Shown here piece after piece: positions 33,870-46,040 of a DNA stretch of 64,000 nt. The stretch covers positions 8,833,035 through 8,897,034 of the forward strand of contig NC_084471.1 of assembly GCF_027409185.1 (NCBI RefSeq), read 5' to 3'. Within the stretch, counting starts at the first letter, position 1, and each line of letters opens with the position of its first letter. Origin of the DNA: Cynocephalus volans. Lineage: Eukaryota > Chordata > Mammalia > Dermoptera > Cynocephalidae. A program made the translations under genes and the position numbers. Below the pieces are notes generated by a model, which worked only from the letters and a program-made list of their open reading frames with translations, was not told the DNA's origin and searched no databases.

Positions 33870-34700
33870 CCTTTAAGAGGCCTTCCCCCGCCCCGTAAAG
33901 CCCCGCCCAGAGAGGGCACGTGCCCCTCTGCCGCACCCTAGGGGCGGGACTCTGGGCGATTTGAAAGCCCGGCGATCACCCTCAGAGAGGCGGTTCGCTC
34001 TGCGACTGGGATGTCGGTATTAAGGCCGCTGGACAAGCTGCCCGTCCTCAACACGGCCACCATCTTGGTAGGTGCCGGCGGCCCCCCTTCCCCCACTGCC
34101 TTTCCCCTTGGCCGCCTCTCAGCCTCCCGGGACTCTGTGCTCCCTGAGGTGCCGGTGCGCGCTATTCCTTCGGGGGTGGGGGTAGGCGGTAGAGCCGTGC
34201 TCTGAACCAATCGGAGTAGCCGCTCTGTGAGACTGAGGAACGCACCTACCAATAGGTGCGCGGCGGGCTCTTTCCCAGCGTCTGATAGGTGGGGTGGGTG
34301 GGCGGAGGCTCGGAAGCGGAGTTACGCGCCCCCAGCCGGGACTTGCTTTTCCCGCGTTTCGAGGCCAGCCTCTCCGAGAGGCCAGGCCTTGCGAGGGAGG
34401 GTCCGCGGAGGTAGTAAGGGCGATGCTGACAGGCTTGAACCGCTCCAAACCTCAGACCCTCCACCCTTGCGCCTCGCGGGCGTCCTGTTTTCGGAGAAAG
34501 GCGCCCTCTGAGCTGTGACCTGTTCCCCGGGGGCGTGGTCCCGAGCGCCAGGCCCTCCAGAGGGCAGCTGTGCCCAGGCCTCAGCCGGCTGCTTTCTTTC
34601 TCTGGGCAGCTGGTGGGCACGGAGGATGCTCTTGTGCAGCAGCTGGCGGACTCGATGCTCAAGGAGGACTGCGCCTCCGAGCTGAGGGTGTAAGTAGCTG
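33870..34700 (+). promoter_or_regulatory. CENPM: CpG island promoter of CENPM with CHR-type motif and E-box
   Basis: CpG-rich sequence around the CENPM start. Upstream of the ATG at 34011 are GC boxes (GGGGCGGG at 33941-33948), a palindromic E-box GGGCACGTGCCC (33914-33925), and TTTGAA at 33960-33965. The last matches the cell cycle homology region (CHR) bound by DREAM/MuvB complexes. CENPM is a G2/M-expressed kinetochore gene in other mammals, so this arrangement fits, but regulation is inferred. Confidence 0.6.
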
Positions 34701-37700
34701 CGGCCGTGGCCTGAAGTCTGGCCTGGGCGGGCCGGAGGGAGGGAGGGGAGAGGGAGCCGCCAGGCGTCGGGTGCAGGAGGGTCCCTGTGAGGAATCTCCA
34801 CGCCAACAGCCGTCGGTCCTGCCGGGTCTGCCCTGAGCCTGCCCATCGTCCCGGAGCTGGCTCCTTCCCGGCTGACTTCAGACTCCGGATGTCCGCACCT
34901 CGGACAGGACCCATCACGCTGTCACCACACGTGTCGTTTTCCTCATAGCACTTATCACCGTAAGAAATGACCCGTCCAACTGTTTCCTTGTTTCCAGGCT
35001 GTCACCCCGTGGACAGTCAGCCCCTGGAGGGCGGGGACCCCGACCTTTGTTCACTGGTGAATCCCTCGTGCCTTGAGCAGCGGCTGGCACAGAGTAGATA
35101 CTCAATTAATCGTCGTTTACTTAGTCTGGTTAATGCAAGATGAAAGGAGGCTTTTGAGGGAAGGGGATGCTGGGAATGTCTCCAGGTAGTAAAAGTGGAA
35201 GGCGAGGATTTCCATGTAAATATAGTGAAGTGAAGCTGAACTACAAAATTTTCTTCCCCCAAGACGTAGTGAAATGAATTGGAAAATAGCAAAAAATCAG
35301 CAAACTTCACTGGCAGCAAAACAATCTGGCATGGTATGCCTGCTAATCCTACTCCCACAACAGAATTCTGAGAATTCTTTAATGCCCCCCAAATTTTGAG
35401 AAAAGGTAACTAAAGAAATATATTCTGTTTTCCTTTTTCCAACTTGTAGGAAATACAAACAGCTGCTGTTTCAGTGAAGTGACTAATACGTGTGGGTGTC
35501 ATTCTCCCTGATAGATAGATAGTCCCAGAGACCCATGTTGAAGGAGAATGATCCAAATCCAGAGGGTATTTTCTCCGTGGGGATTGTAATGCCCCTTATT
35601 CAGTAGAATAAACTCTGGTACAGCACTTTAATGAATCTGTGATGAGAGAGTATAATCTTTTCCCTCTAGATATTGTTCTAGGTCTGCCTGTGCTCCACCC
35701 ACCTTACCAGGCTTTCAGACTACGGAACATAAAACACAGTAACCAACAATCTAAAACCCAAAGCTCAGAAATGGGAAAGGGCTTTTTTTTGGGGGGGGGG
35801 GGGTGTTTTTCGTGACCGGCACTCAGCCAGTGAGTGCACCGGCCATTCCTATATAGGATCCGAACCCGCGGCGAGAGCGTCGCTGCGCTCCCAGCGCCGC
35901 ACTCTCCTGAGTGTGCCACGGGCTTGGCCCAGAAAGGATTTTTAAAATGCATTTAATTAGTATTAGACTACAGTAAATGGGCAATGTGGACAAAATTGCC
36001 TACCTTGGGCAAAAACAAAATGGAAAGAAGTGTCATATGAGCCATTGCAAAAAACAGGGCAGGTCACACGGCATACAAAAATCTGAAGAACCCACTCTGG
36101 AAAGAGATACAGAAAAAGGAGAAGAAAGTTCCTATTTGAGTGCCCTGTCCTATTGAGAGACCAAATGATAAAACAACAGAAAGAGGAAAAGAGAGGTTGT
36201 GGAGCTAAGGGTAAAAAAAGAGGGGTAAAAATAATACCATTTGAGATCTGTCTAATAAATACATAGAAACAGTAAGAATCAGAGTAGATGTGGTTGAAAA
36301 TTTAATTGTTTACAAAGAAGAAACATTTGAGAAGATCACAGCAAAAGATTTTTAAAAATCTTGCCCACAAGAGCATCATCAGGTGAGTTGGTGAGGAGCC
36401 TTCAACAGCTATGAAGCTTCTTCCCCTATGAAGCGCAACATGTGAACGGTCACTGTGAGGTTAGTATGTATATCTTTCATCCTGCAATTTCTTGTTTTTC
36501 AGCCACTTGGCAAGGTCCCTCCCTCTGCCCTCTGATGTGAATCGGCCCCGAATTGACCTGATTGTGTTTGTGATTAACCTTCACAGCAAATACAGGTGAG
36601 AGCCAGAGGACATGGGCTGTCAGGGCTCAGGCATACCTGCCTTGGGAGTGTGCTGGGACAGTGGTTTCATTTGTCATAGGAAGGAGTCAGGGAAAGGCTG
36701 CCTGGGGTCAACCCAGGGGGAGAGGAGGTAGGAGCCAGTGGCCGGTGCACAATGTTTAAAAGACACTGATAATTCCTGATAGTGTCATCTGTTCATTTAG
36801 CTAATATTCTCTGAGGCCTCTCTCTATACTGACAGGAGGCACAGAGATGAACGAAACAGACCCCTTGTCCTCAAGGTGCTCCTAGTCCATTTGGGGGAGG
36901 AGGCTGGACTTTTGAACAGACATCTACAGTACCTGGAATACATACAGTAAAAGAAGGAAACGTTGGGCTATGGGAACCCAAACAAGACCTGTGACAGCCA
37001 GGACTTAGGTGTAGGAGGTCAGGGTAGACTTTCTGGTGGAGGTAACGTCTACATTCACACCTAAAAGATGAGAAGGAATTAGCTGGGTGAAGATGAGAGT
37101 GAGTTCCCCTTGGGGGACAGCAGACTGAGGTTAGGCAAAGCTCAGGGTCCAGCACAGAGACCAGAGCAGACACCTAGCCATGTGGTAGGGGTTCAGGGAA
37201 GGTTGTGGTAGGAACACCTGGGAACCGAGAAGCCTGCAGACACCAGATACGTGTAGCATCAGGATTAAGTCTCAGTCGACCTCACTGCCTGATCAGTTGG
37301 AATGTGGTGGGGCTGAGGAAGAGCTGAGATCTGCCATGACTACCACAGGGTCCTGCCTCAGAAGATTTGTTGCTCTTTGGGGGAGGCCTCTCTGCTCACC
37401 AAAAGGGACTGGTCCTTGGAGAGATCCTGCCCTACAGCAGCCCTTGGGGGCAGGACCATTGTTGCTTTTGGCCTCAAACTGAAACCTTAGCGTGGGCCAC
37501 CAAACTGCTAACAGCTCTCTGACCTCCTGGGCCAAGGCTTTCATTTACTGGTGTCCAGGAACAGAAGAAGGAATCTGTTGTCTCCTGGCCAAAAAGCCAT
37601 CTGGTCAGGTGGCCAACGCTAAGGGTGACAGGAAACAGCAGTTTCCCCTGGGGAGTTGGGAGTGAAGGGTGGTGCTGTGAGAGGGGGACTTCTACTTTTT

Positions 37701-40700
37701 TTGTATACATCCATATTTATCATTTTACAAGCATGAGTCGCTTTGTAATTAAAACTAGTTTAAAAAAATTAAAGGACAAAATATTCCTTCAGTGATGTTT
37801 CTCGTCACCCTCCTCTCATTCTCTGGCCTCTCTAAGATCAGAAAAGCAGGGGCTTCTGTTTCTCCATTGTAAAGTTTTGTCTTCTGGTTTGTGTTCTTGC
37901 CCTGGTCTGGCCACCCCAGCCTCCAGAATGTAGAGAGGTCCCTGCACCATGTGGATGCCAGCTTTTTCCTGGGGAAGGTGTGCTTCCTCACCACGGGTGG
38001 TAAGTGCCTCCCTCACCTGCTACTGCCAACCCCCAAACAAGAGAAAGTAGTGGCGGTTGTAGACTCTTGCTAAGGCAGCCCAGGTGATAGAACAAGGGCT
38101 TTAGAATCTGACCTGTTGTCAGTCTTTCTAAAAGAAATCTGAGCAGATAATTCTGCTGTTGCTTGGAATTGCCTAGTGATTCCCCGTGGCTTTCAGACTA
38201 AAATCCAACCTCTCCAAAGACACAAAGTATTTTGCAGTTTGGCCTCTGCCTTCTTGTCCATCTCATCTCCTGTTCTCTCATTCTTTGGGTCAGCTCATAG
38301 TTCTCTGAAAAAGTCCTGCTGTTCCTGAGACGTTGTAACATTAACAGTGGAAATAATAATAGCTAACCTTTATTGAACTCTCACTGTGCACCAGACACTG
38401 TTCATAGTTGCTTTGTTTTTAAGATCATATTAATTTTTGAGCTAGGTATTATCGTCTCAGTTTTATAGCCAAGGAAACTGGTCATGAGGTTAAGTAACTT
38501 GCCCAAGGCCCCATAGCTAAATAATGGTGGAACTGAGATTCACACCTAGATAGTCCTATTCCAGGGCCCGTCCTCTTAATGATTACTGTATGGCTTCTCT
38601 CAAATCCTTTCTTCCTATTCTTTGTCTTGCTAACCCCTACAAATACCTGAGAACTCAGCTCCACTGTCACCTCTAGCATCAATGACATGTCTAACCCGTC
38701 CACCTCCCCAGCTGAACTGTGAGCTCCTTGAGAGGGGGCGTGGCGCAGACTGTTCTCAATAAGTATTGGTGAATAAGTGAATGCCATGTAATTTCTAGAT
38801 ACCATTTCATTGACTTGCTACAGTAACTCAGTGGGGTAGTAGCTGTTATTTTATAGACGAGGAAACTTGTATATTTATAGAGCACTCTCTAAAAGCCATT
38901 TAAACCTTATTGTCTGATTTGATGATCTTGACTGCCCAGAAAAGAACGTAGAACAGGATTGTCACCGCATGGACTAGTAAGAAACTGAGACCCGGAGGGG
39001 GAAAGTGATTTGCCTAGTGCTTTCTGGATTACAGCCATGGAGGTAGAGATAACAGCCTGTAACATTCACGGCTTCTTTGCAGCTGGGCGGGAGAGCCACT
39101 GCAGCATTCACCGGAATACCGTCGCAATGCTGGCCCACACCTACCGGAGCCCCCTGCTCTTCTGTGACCTGGAGGTGAGGACACTGATCACAGTGGCTGA
39201 TGTTACACTTGATTGTGGGGAAAGGGCAGTCAGCACACAGTGGACATGTCTGGAATGCTTAGTGAAGGGTTCTGGAATGCCAAGTGAGATGGTTCTTGAT
39301 GTGAAGGGAGACACAGGGTCTGGGTTCAAATCCTGGCTCTTCTGCTCACTGGCTATGATCTGGGTGGGTCACCCTAAGCCTTGGGTTACACGAATTAAAG
39401 TAGGGGTGATGTGCATTCCTCTTGAGTGCCCCTTATGCCAGGCTCTATTTCTTGTTGCCTTGCTTTTTCTTTTCCTTAGTTTCTTTGTACTTATAACTAA
39501 GCCTTTGCATGTGTTTGTGGATCTGTGTTAATATCTCACTCTCCTGCTAAACTGTAAGTCCTTGTGAGGCCAGGCATCATGTCTATCTCATTAGCCAATG
39601 CATCCTTGTTTCCCCCTGGCAGTCAGGACACCACCCTTACCTCCCTGGATTGCAGACCTTGTCCAGTCCCCGCCCAGAGTAGGGCACTCAGCAGACAGGG
39701 ATATTTGTTGGTTGGGTGGGTAAACGGTTGGATGGTTTTGAGGTTCATGTTTCTGCTCTATTCTGGACCTTGCATCTGTTCCCAAAAGCACCATGATGTC
39801 ATGCAGAGAGAACTGAGTCAGCACACAATCCTTCCCCACCAGCTAGATCAAGGGTTCTTATTCTGTGGTGTGTGGATCCCTCTGGTCTGAGGGCAGAATT
39901 CAGGGAATCTGTGAACTTGAATGAGAAAAAGAAATTACTCCTTTTTTCCTACTAAACTCTAAGTGAAATTGAGCATCATGAATGTAGGCAACAGATGTCA
40001 GTAGTGTTAGCAGAGCCTGTGACTGTTACCAGTAGAGATGGCAGATGTTTTCATATCACATTAGGGTTGGGTGGATCTCATCCCTATGTCAACATGAATC
40101 ATTAGATCTGCCCTAGATCGCCCTAGATCAGTGCATCAGTAAAGATACACATGCTACTCTATCACTACGTTGTTTCTCATATTTGATGGCTGTTTTTAGA
40201 ATCCCTGACTAGAGGGGCGGGGGGTGGGGAGAAAAAAAAAAAAAAAAAGAATCCCTGACTAGATAGACACTCTGATCTCACAGATGGGACTCTGAGGCCT
40301 GGGCTCACCTAAGTGCCTGCCCCTTCCAGGCTTTCCTCACAGCAAACCTCTGAGGAAACCGAGACTCAAAGAAGAGATGACTTGCTCACGGTTACACAGA
40401 GAGGAAGCAAGTGGCAGAGCCAGCCGGTTGGTCTGCTGACTGTGTGGATTTAACAAGTCACTTACCCTCCTCGAAACCTCCGTTTTCTTATCTCTGAAGG
40501 GGAATGAGTCATAATCTTTCCTCCAGGACTTATTGCCTGTGGGTAGTGGTGGTGCTTGCTAACCTTGTGACAGATAGTGCAGTTCTGCATGTGGCCATGA
40601 GGTGGCGGGCCATACCAGGTCCTAGGTTCTCTTCTATTCTGAGAACTTCTGTCTTCAACAAAACGCCAGAGACTGCATGGAAAGTGAAGCAGGAGGCCCC

Positions 40701-43400
40701 AGCCTTTTACCAGCCAGCAGCAGGGGCTGCAGAAATCGTGTGGACTGTTGTCGCCCCTCATGCCTGGGTTGTCCTCTTCAGAGCACTCTTCTGCATATCA
40801 AGTTTAAGCCTTACCATATTTTGAAGCCTTTGCATGGCAGGAATTATCGGCTACATTTTATAGATGAGGAAACATATTCAAGGAAGTATGTGATTCGCCC
40901 AGTGAAATAATTTTATAGATAGGGCCCTGTGCTGGTCCCTGGGAACCCAAAGGAGTCAGACATTGGCCCTGCTGTCACAGAATCCATTGAGATAGACAGA
41001 TTTGGAACATATGCAACGGGGGAATTTGCTGAGCTTTGGAAGCCTGGCTGTAGACACAAGTCATTTCTTCCTGTCCATCGTGGGCCAAGTCGTGATTGTG
41101 GTTAGACATGGGTTTTTGGGCCATGACTCTGGAGTGTGATGTGTGGGTTGGAGGAGAGCTGGCCAGAGGCAGGTCACAGGTGGTGGAGACTGGGCTAGAG
41201 CAGCAGCCACATGGAAATAGATTTTGGGACGAAGCCAGAGAACTTAGTGTGAGAGGCTTTATTCAGCAAATACTCATACTTGCATATCCATAGTGTGCTG
41301 AGCACTGCTGTAGACACTAGGGACACAGTATAGAACAAACCAGTAAAAAAATCCCAGCTCCATCCTTCATCTTGAGGAAAAAAGATGAAGAAGTAGAATG
41401 CATCATGTGTTAGGAAATGGGGATGTGACGTGTCAGGTGGTGGTAAAGGGCAAGATTTAGGGTGGCCAGGGAGGCCTCACTGCAAACGTGACTTCTCAAT
41501 GAAGACTTGAGACAGGAAGGCATGCTGTGAGACCCATGCTGGAAGAGTGCACTCAGCACATGCAAAGGCCCTGAACTTAGAATTTGCCTGGTGTGTACAG
41601 GGTCCAGCAGGGAGGTCAGTGTGTCTGGAGCAGAGCAACAACGGGCAGAGTAGCAGGAGATGAGCAGAGCGACAGTAGGGCCATGTCAGGATCTGTGGAT
41701 CACAGTTAAGGCTGCGGTTTCAACTCTTAAGTAAAACTGGAGCTGCTGGAGGGGCCTGACTTGAAGTGGATTCCTCTGGTTGCTGTGGGCAGAGAAGACT
41801 GAAAGCAGGCCAGGGCAGAAATGGGGAGGTGGATCTGGAGGCTCTTTCTGGAGGGGTTAAGAGTGACCTAGACTTGGCAGTGGCCGGGGAAGAGGGGGAT
41901 GAGATGGCCTATGACACTGGATATTTCTGGGTGGAGCTGACAGAATGTGCTCAAGGCCCAGATGTGAGATGTAAGAGAAAGAGGAGTCCAGGACGACTCT
42001 GCCGTTTCTGGCCTGACTGGCTGGAAGGATGGAGTAGCCTTTGGCTCAGATGAGGAAGACTGCGGAGGAGCAGGTCTTGGGGGCTACCAGGGGCTCTGTT
42101 TTGGATGTGCTAAGGTTAAGGTATCTATTAGCCTTTTCAGTGGAAAAACTGAGTACACAGCTGCATACGTGTGTTGGACATTCAGGGTAGAAGTCTGGAG
42201 ATGTAATTTGGACATAATAGCAATTAGATGATTTTTAAGCCACGGAACTGGATGCGGTCACCTAGGGATGGAGTGTAGAAGAAGAGATCCAAGGATCCAG
42301 TCCTGGAGCCCCAGCATTTCGATATCAGGCACAAAGGAGGGAGCAGCCTGTGACAGGGAGGGAGGCTGGGTTAGAGTGCAGTCCTAGGAGCCAGGCAGAA
42401 AAAACATTTCAAGGTGGGAGTGAACCACTGCGTCAGATTCTGCTGATAGGACCAGTGAGGTGAGGGCTGAGAAGTCTCCACTGGATTCTATACCAAGGAG
42501 GTCATGGGTGACAAGTGGTGAGAGAAGAAAGAGTGGGGGGAGTTGGTGACAGGGTGGGTGGTGATACCCCCTTCCCCCAGCTAGAGAGGGAACAGGATAG
42601 GCTGAGACGCTTCTGAGGCCACCTGTCAGCCAGAGGAAGACATTGAGTGTTATCACTTATTCTCCCAGCAGATGTTCACAGAGCGTCTCTTGCATGCCCA
42701 GCACTAGCCAGGGCCAGGGCCAGGGCCAGGAGCCCCTCCCTAACCCCACAGCTCTCCTGGGCCTACCAGCCCTTCAAAAGCCCTGATAAGGAAAATCTTT
42801 GTGGATGGCACCTCCTTATCAGCATGAGGGCCACTCTCTCCATCTCTCCTTCCCATGCCTGTGTGTGTCTTTCTCAGATCCCAGGTGAGCCTGTAGGGCC
42901 TGCGCCGCCCAGGCATTGGTTGGGACCAGCCCAAGTTCCAATCCCAGCTCTGAAGTCACTAACTGTATGACCCTAGACAGTTGACTTGACCTGGCCAACT
43001 GTGCTTGCTGAGCCTTCGTGTCCTCTTGAGCAGGGGCTCATAGTCTCTGGGTGTCTCTAGAGGTTGTCTGAAGGACTGGGTAAGCTGAGATGGTCAGAAG
43101 CTGCTTTGTGAGCTGTGGCTATGGTGGGTAGTGGTGCTCTGAGCTGCCCCTGCAGCTTAGTCCCAACCCTGCCTCCAGCAACTGGTGCAGCCTCCCTGAG
43201 TGGGAGCAGGCCTGGCCACCTCAGCCTGTCTCACCTCTGTTCTCTACTTTTCCCTGCAGGTGGAAGAGTTTCGAGCCACCATGGCACAACGCCTGGTGCG
43301 CATGCTGCAGATCTGCGCTGGTCATGTGCCCGGTGTCTCAGCCCTGAACCTGCTGTCCTTGCTGAAGAGCTCTGAGAGTCCCTCACCAGAGGACCCCTGA
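34011..43400 (+). CDS. CENPM: CENPM, centromere protein M (complete)
   Basis: CENP-M is a pseudo-GTPase with a small-G-protein fold. It holds together the CENP-H/I/K/M part of the constitutive centromere-associated network at the inner kinetochore. Six coding exons: 34011-34067, 34610-34689, 36503-36595, 37920-37999, 39083-39174 and 43260-43400 (TGA). All have GT/AG borders, exon 2 ending at a consensus GTAAGT, and phases are continuous. They sum to 543 nt, or 180 aa, the same length as human. The product starts [11 protein letters not shown] and ends [16 protein letters not shown]. It lacks a canonical P-loop ([12 protein letters not shown] at that place), as expected for this inactive family. 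No frame damage is seen. Introns hold MIR, L2, a SINE and other repeats. Confidence 0.97.
35783..35930 (-). mobile_element. GC-rich dimeric tRNA-Ile-derived SINE variant (CYN-like)
   Basis: Minus-strand dimer with poly(T)/poly(G) tail and the complement of two tRNA-like units. One unit has a CG-rich anticodon region (GGAGCGCAGCGACGCTCTCG in sense). It lies in CENPM intron 2. Confidence 0.8.
36785..37215. repeat. Ancient LINE-like repeat, copy 4
   Basis: TTCATTTAGCTAATATTCTC, GAACAGACATCTACAG and TAGACTTTCTGGTGGAGGT match the other copies. It lies in CENPM intron 3. Confidence 0.45.
38145..38800 (+). mobile_element. L2 LINE interrupted by a MIR
   Basis: L2 sequence before and after a minus-strand MIR (about 38345-38575). 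It ends with the typical AACTGTGAGCTCCTTGAGAG and AATAAGTATTGGTGAATAAG. It lies in CENPM intron 4. Confidence 0.65.
38345..38575 (-). mobile_element. MIR SINE
   Basis: Reverse MIR: TTTATTGAACTCTCACTGTG, then AAGTAACTTGCCCAAGGCCC. It is nested in L2 sequence. Confidence 0.7.
39425..39625 (+). mobile_element. L2 LINE 3' fragment
   Basis: L2-like end with AAACTGTAAGTCCTTGTGAG and GCCAGGCATCATGTCTATCT, in CENPM intron 5. Confidence 0.55.
40214..40247 (+). mobile_element. Ultra-short L1-type retro-insertion, G-rich stub plus poly(A)
   Basis: A 34-bp insert consisting of a G-rich stub and an A run. It is flanked by a perfect 16-bp target duplication AGAATCCCTGACTAGA (40198-40213 and 40248-40263). 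The stub resembles the G-run at the L1 3' end at 4300. It lies in a CENPM intron. Confidence 0.75.
41255..42115. repeat. Ancient LINE-like repeat, copy 5
   Basis: TTATTCAGCAAATACTCATA, ACATGCAAAGGCCCTGAAC and GAGTCCAGGACGACTCTGCC match the other copies. It lies in CENPM intron 5. Confidence 0.5.
42709..42732. repeat. Short tandem repeat (CCAGGG)n
   Basis: Four units of GCCAGG in tandem in CENPM intron 5. Confidence 0.8.
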
Positions 43401-43447
43401 GGGCCGCTGGGTCCTGGGCTGTCCTCCCCACAGCTGGATTCTGGCTC

Positions 43448-43453
43448 CATAAA
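43448..43453 (+). terminator. CENPM: Possible variant poly(A) signal, CENPM
   Basis: CATAAA lies 48 nt after the CENPM stop codon and no AATAAA is seen nearby. The call rests only on the hexamer and its position. Confidence 0.35.
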
Positions 43454-45869
43454 CATTCACAGGCCATGGGTCAGCAGCCAGATATTTTGCAGTCTCCCTG
43501 CAGGGCCCATGCGCCTCTGTGCTCCAGCAGGGAGTGCTGGGCAAGCACCAGGAGGGAGCCCCGCGAGGAAGACTGCAACGCCCCCACTCCCATGCTCGCT
43601 CCTGCAGAGCTCCGTGTCTTTATCCACCTGACATGGTGTTTCTCCACTTAAGATTTCGTTTAAACAAAGGGTCTGTGGCTAAAAAAAAGTTTGAAAATCA
43701 CTGGTCTCTTTGCACTTTGACTTTGCAGATGATGAAACTGACTCAGAACAATTAACAGGGTGAGGTAGGGGGAGTTTGGATTCAGTGACCACTATCTGGC
43801 TCCACATCCTGACCCTTCCATTCTTACAGAAGCTGCTGTTGCTCTTGGAGCTTCGGTGTCCTCAGGTGTAAATGGACCTGATCTACTCACCTTGTCACGT
43901 GAAGATTGAATGAAATGATAGGTGACATTCCTGAGATTGTCTTACTCCCTACACTCATTTGTATGCTTGATATATTCATGACATGCTGCGTTGCTGCCTT
44001 GCACAGTGCCAGGTGGGTGCTTAATGAACAATAACTATTGCTTGCAGTCACACAAAGCTGCGTTCAAAAATGGTGCAAGTCAGGAACTACCACCCCCATC
44101 ATGTCTGTGAGAAGCTGACTGGAGGGCTGGGTTTTGGGTCGGCAGTGAGAGGTTGTGCAGTGATAGATTGCTTTCCTTCTCCTTTGGGTCTCACTAGAAT
44201 TTGTAGAAGTGCAGGAATTGGACTCCAGAAATCCCGTCTGCCACATCAAGGCTCCTGACGCTGCAGAGGTGGATTCGGCACATGGGAGCTTTGGGGGAAG
44301 AGGGTCTGGTGGGAGAAACCTGAAGACGAGAAGCAGGTCCTGGCTCCCTGGGACAATGACAGTGCCATCTCCACCGCCACCCCTCCTGCCTTCCAGCCTC
44401 AGGCTTCAGTCCTGTCCCTGCTTGATGCCCTGGGCAGTGCCAGCACTGCAGGGCCTCTCCCCTTTGACATCACAGTCACAGCCGGGGCTCATGCTCTTTG
44501 CTGAAGCTGTGCCAACTTCTAATTCCTAGTAAGTGTCACATGGGCAGGGGCTTGCCTGCCTCTTTTCTGTAGGTACCTTCTAGAACCTAGCCCTGAGCCC
44601 CACCCCTAGTGCTCATTAAGGGTTTGTAGACACCTGGCTGACTTCCAGGCAGTCCCTTGGGCCTGCCAAGGACCTCAGCTGTGTAGATTCTGGTTGAGGC
44701 CCCACATGTCACCCGACATTTGCAGGGCACTTCACGCTTCACAGAGCTCTCATGCGGTAGTATCTCCTGTCGCCCTCCCAGCAGACCTGTGAGGTCGATG
44801 ATGTTTCCACATTTCACAGTTCATGAAACTGAGACCATTGTAATCGGAGGTGTGTCCACAGTCACACAGCTAACGGCAGCAGGACCAACCCCAGTCCTCT
44901 GCTTTTCCCCTCTTGTGCATCTTAATCGTTAAACAAAGGTTTGGGCATCTGCAGGGGCAGACCCTTAAAGCCCCACCCCTGCATGTTGTGGTCCTGCCTT
45001 GGGACTGCCAGGACACTTGGCACCACAGGGGTAGCAGGGTAGGAGAGGGCAGGGCCTGCAGCGCAGGAGGAGGACGCATGAGTGTGGGACTCAAGCAGGC
45101 CTCGGGGCATTTGGTCAGGGTGGCCAGTGTCTGTGGAAGGAGGTGGTGCGTCCAGGGTGGAAGGAAGAGGCAGAGGTGAGAGGTGAGGGTTTGCGTTGGT
45201 CCCTTAAGGGGCAGGCATGTCAGCAAAGGGCCAAGGCTCCTAGGAACTTGTGTTGTCACCAGACCCCTCAGCATCCTTTGCCATAGAGACCACCTAGTCA
45301 TGGGGAGCTTTGGGGGCTGGTGGAGCAGGGCAGGAAAGCAGTGTGGACTTTTCTGGAGACGAGGAGAGGCTTTCCTCACACCCCCGCCCCCTCCCCAGCC
45401 AGTGTAGGGCACATCTCTCTCAGGTCCCTGTGCAACATTATCTTTACCACCTGGTGCCATTTAACAAGAGAAGTGCCATCCCCTTCTCCAGCCGAGGATC
45501 TGGTAGCTTTCCAAGCACTGGGGGGAACACGAAGCTGTCACTGCTGCCAACTCCGAGCCAAGCTTGGCAGGGGCCCTAGAATGAGAGGCCGCCCCTCTGG
45601 GGTGGGGGCCGTCCTGCCCCTGCCTCACAGCAGACCTGAGCGACGCTTCAGTGGCAGTCGGGTGCCCTCTCAGACCTGCTTTCCCTGGAAGGCTGGGGAC
45701 GGGCCCAGGGAGTGTGGTTGCTTCTTAGTGTCTCGAGGCCAGTGACATTGCCCAGGAGGCAGTCTGGCTGAGGGAAGTAATGGAAGGGGAGTCTCTATGC
45801 CCTGCAGTGTGCCCAGAAAGGGGACTTGGAACTATGGTGGGTTGGAGGAGACAGGAGAAGCCAGGCTGG

Positions 45870-46040
45870 CAGCTTGCTGACGGCCTGACCTCAGGCAGGT
45901 CACTTACTCTCCGTGAGCCTTAGTTCCCTCATCTGTAGAATGGGGTCAGGCTCATTAATACCTTTCTCTCCAGCTGCTTATGAGTGAGAGTTGACTGTGA
46001 AGAAGCCACTATTAAACATAAAGCTTTAAGCAAATGTAAA
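45870..46040 (+). mobile_element. MIR SINE
   Basis: ACCTCAGGCAGGTCACTTAC and CCCTCATCTGTAGAATGGGG match the MIR core. Confidence 0.6.
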
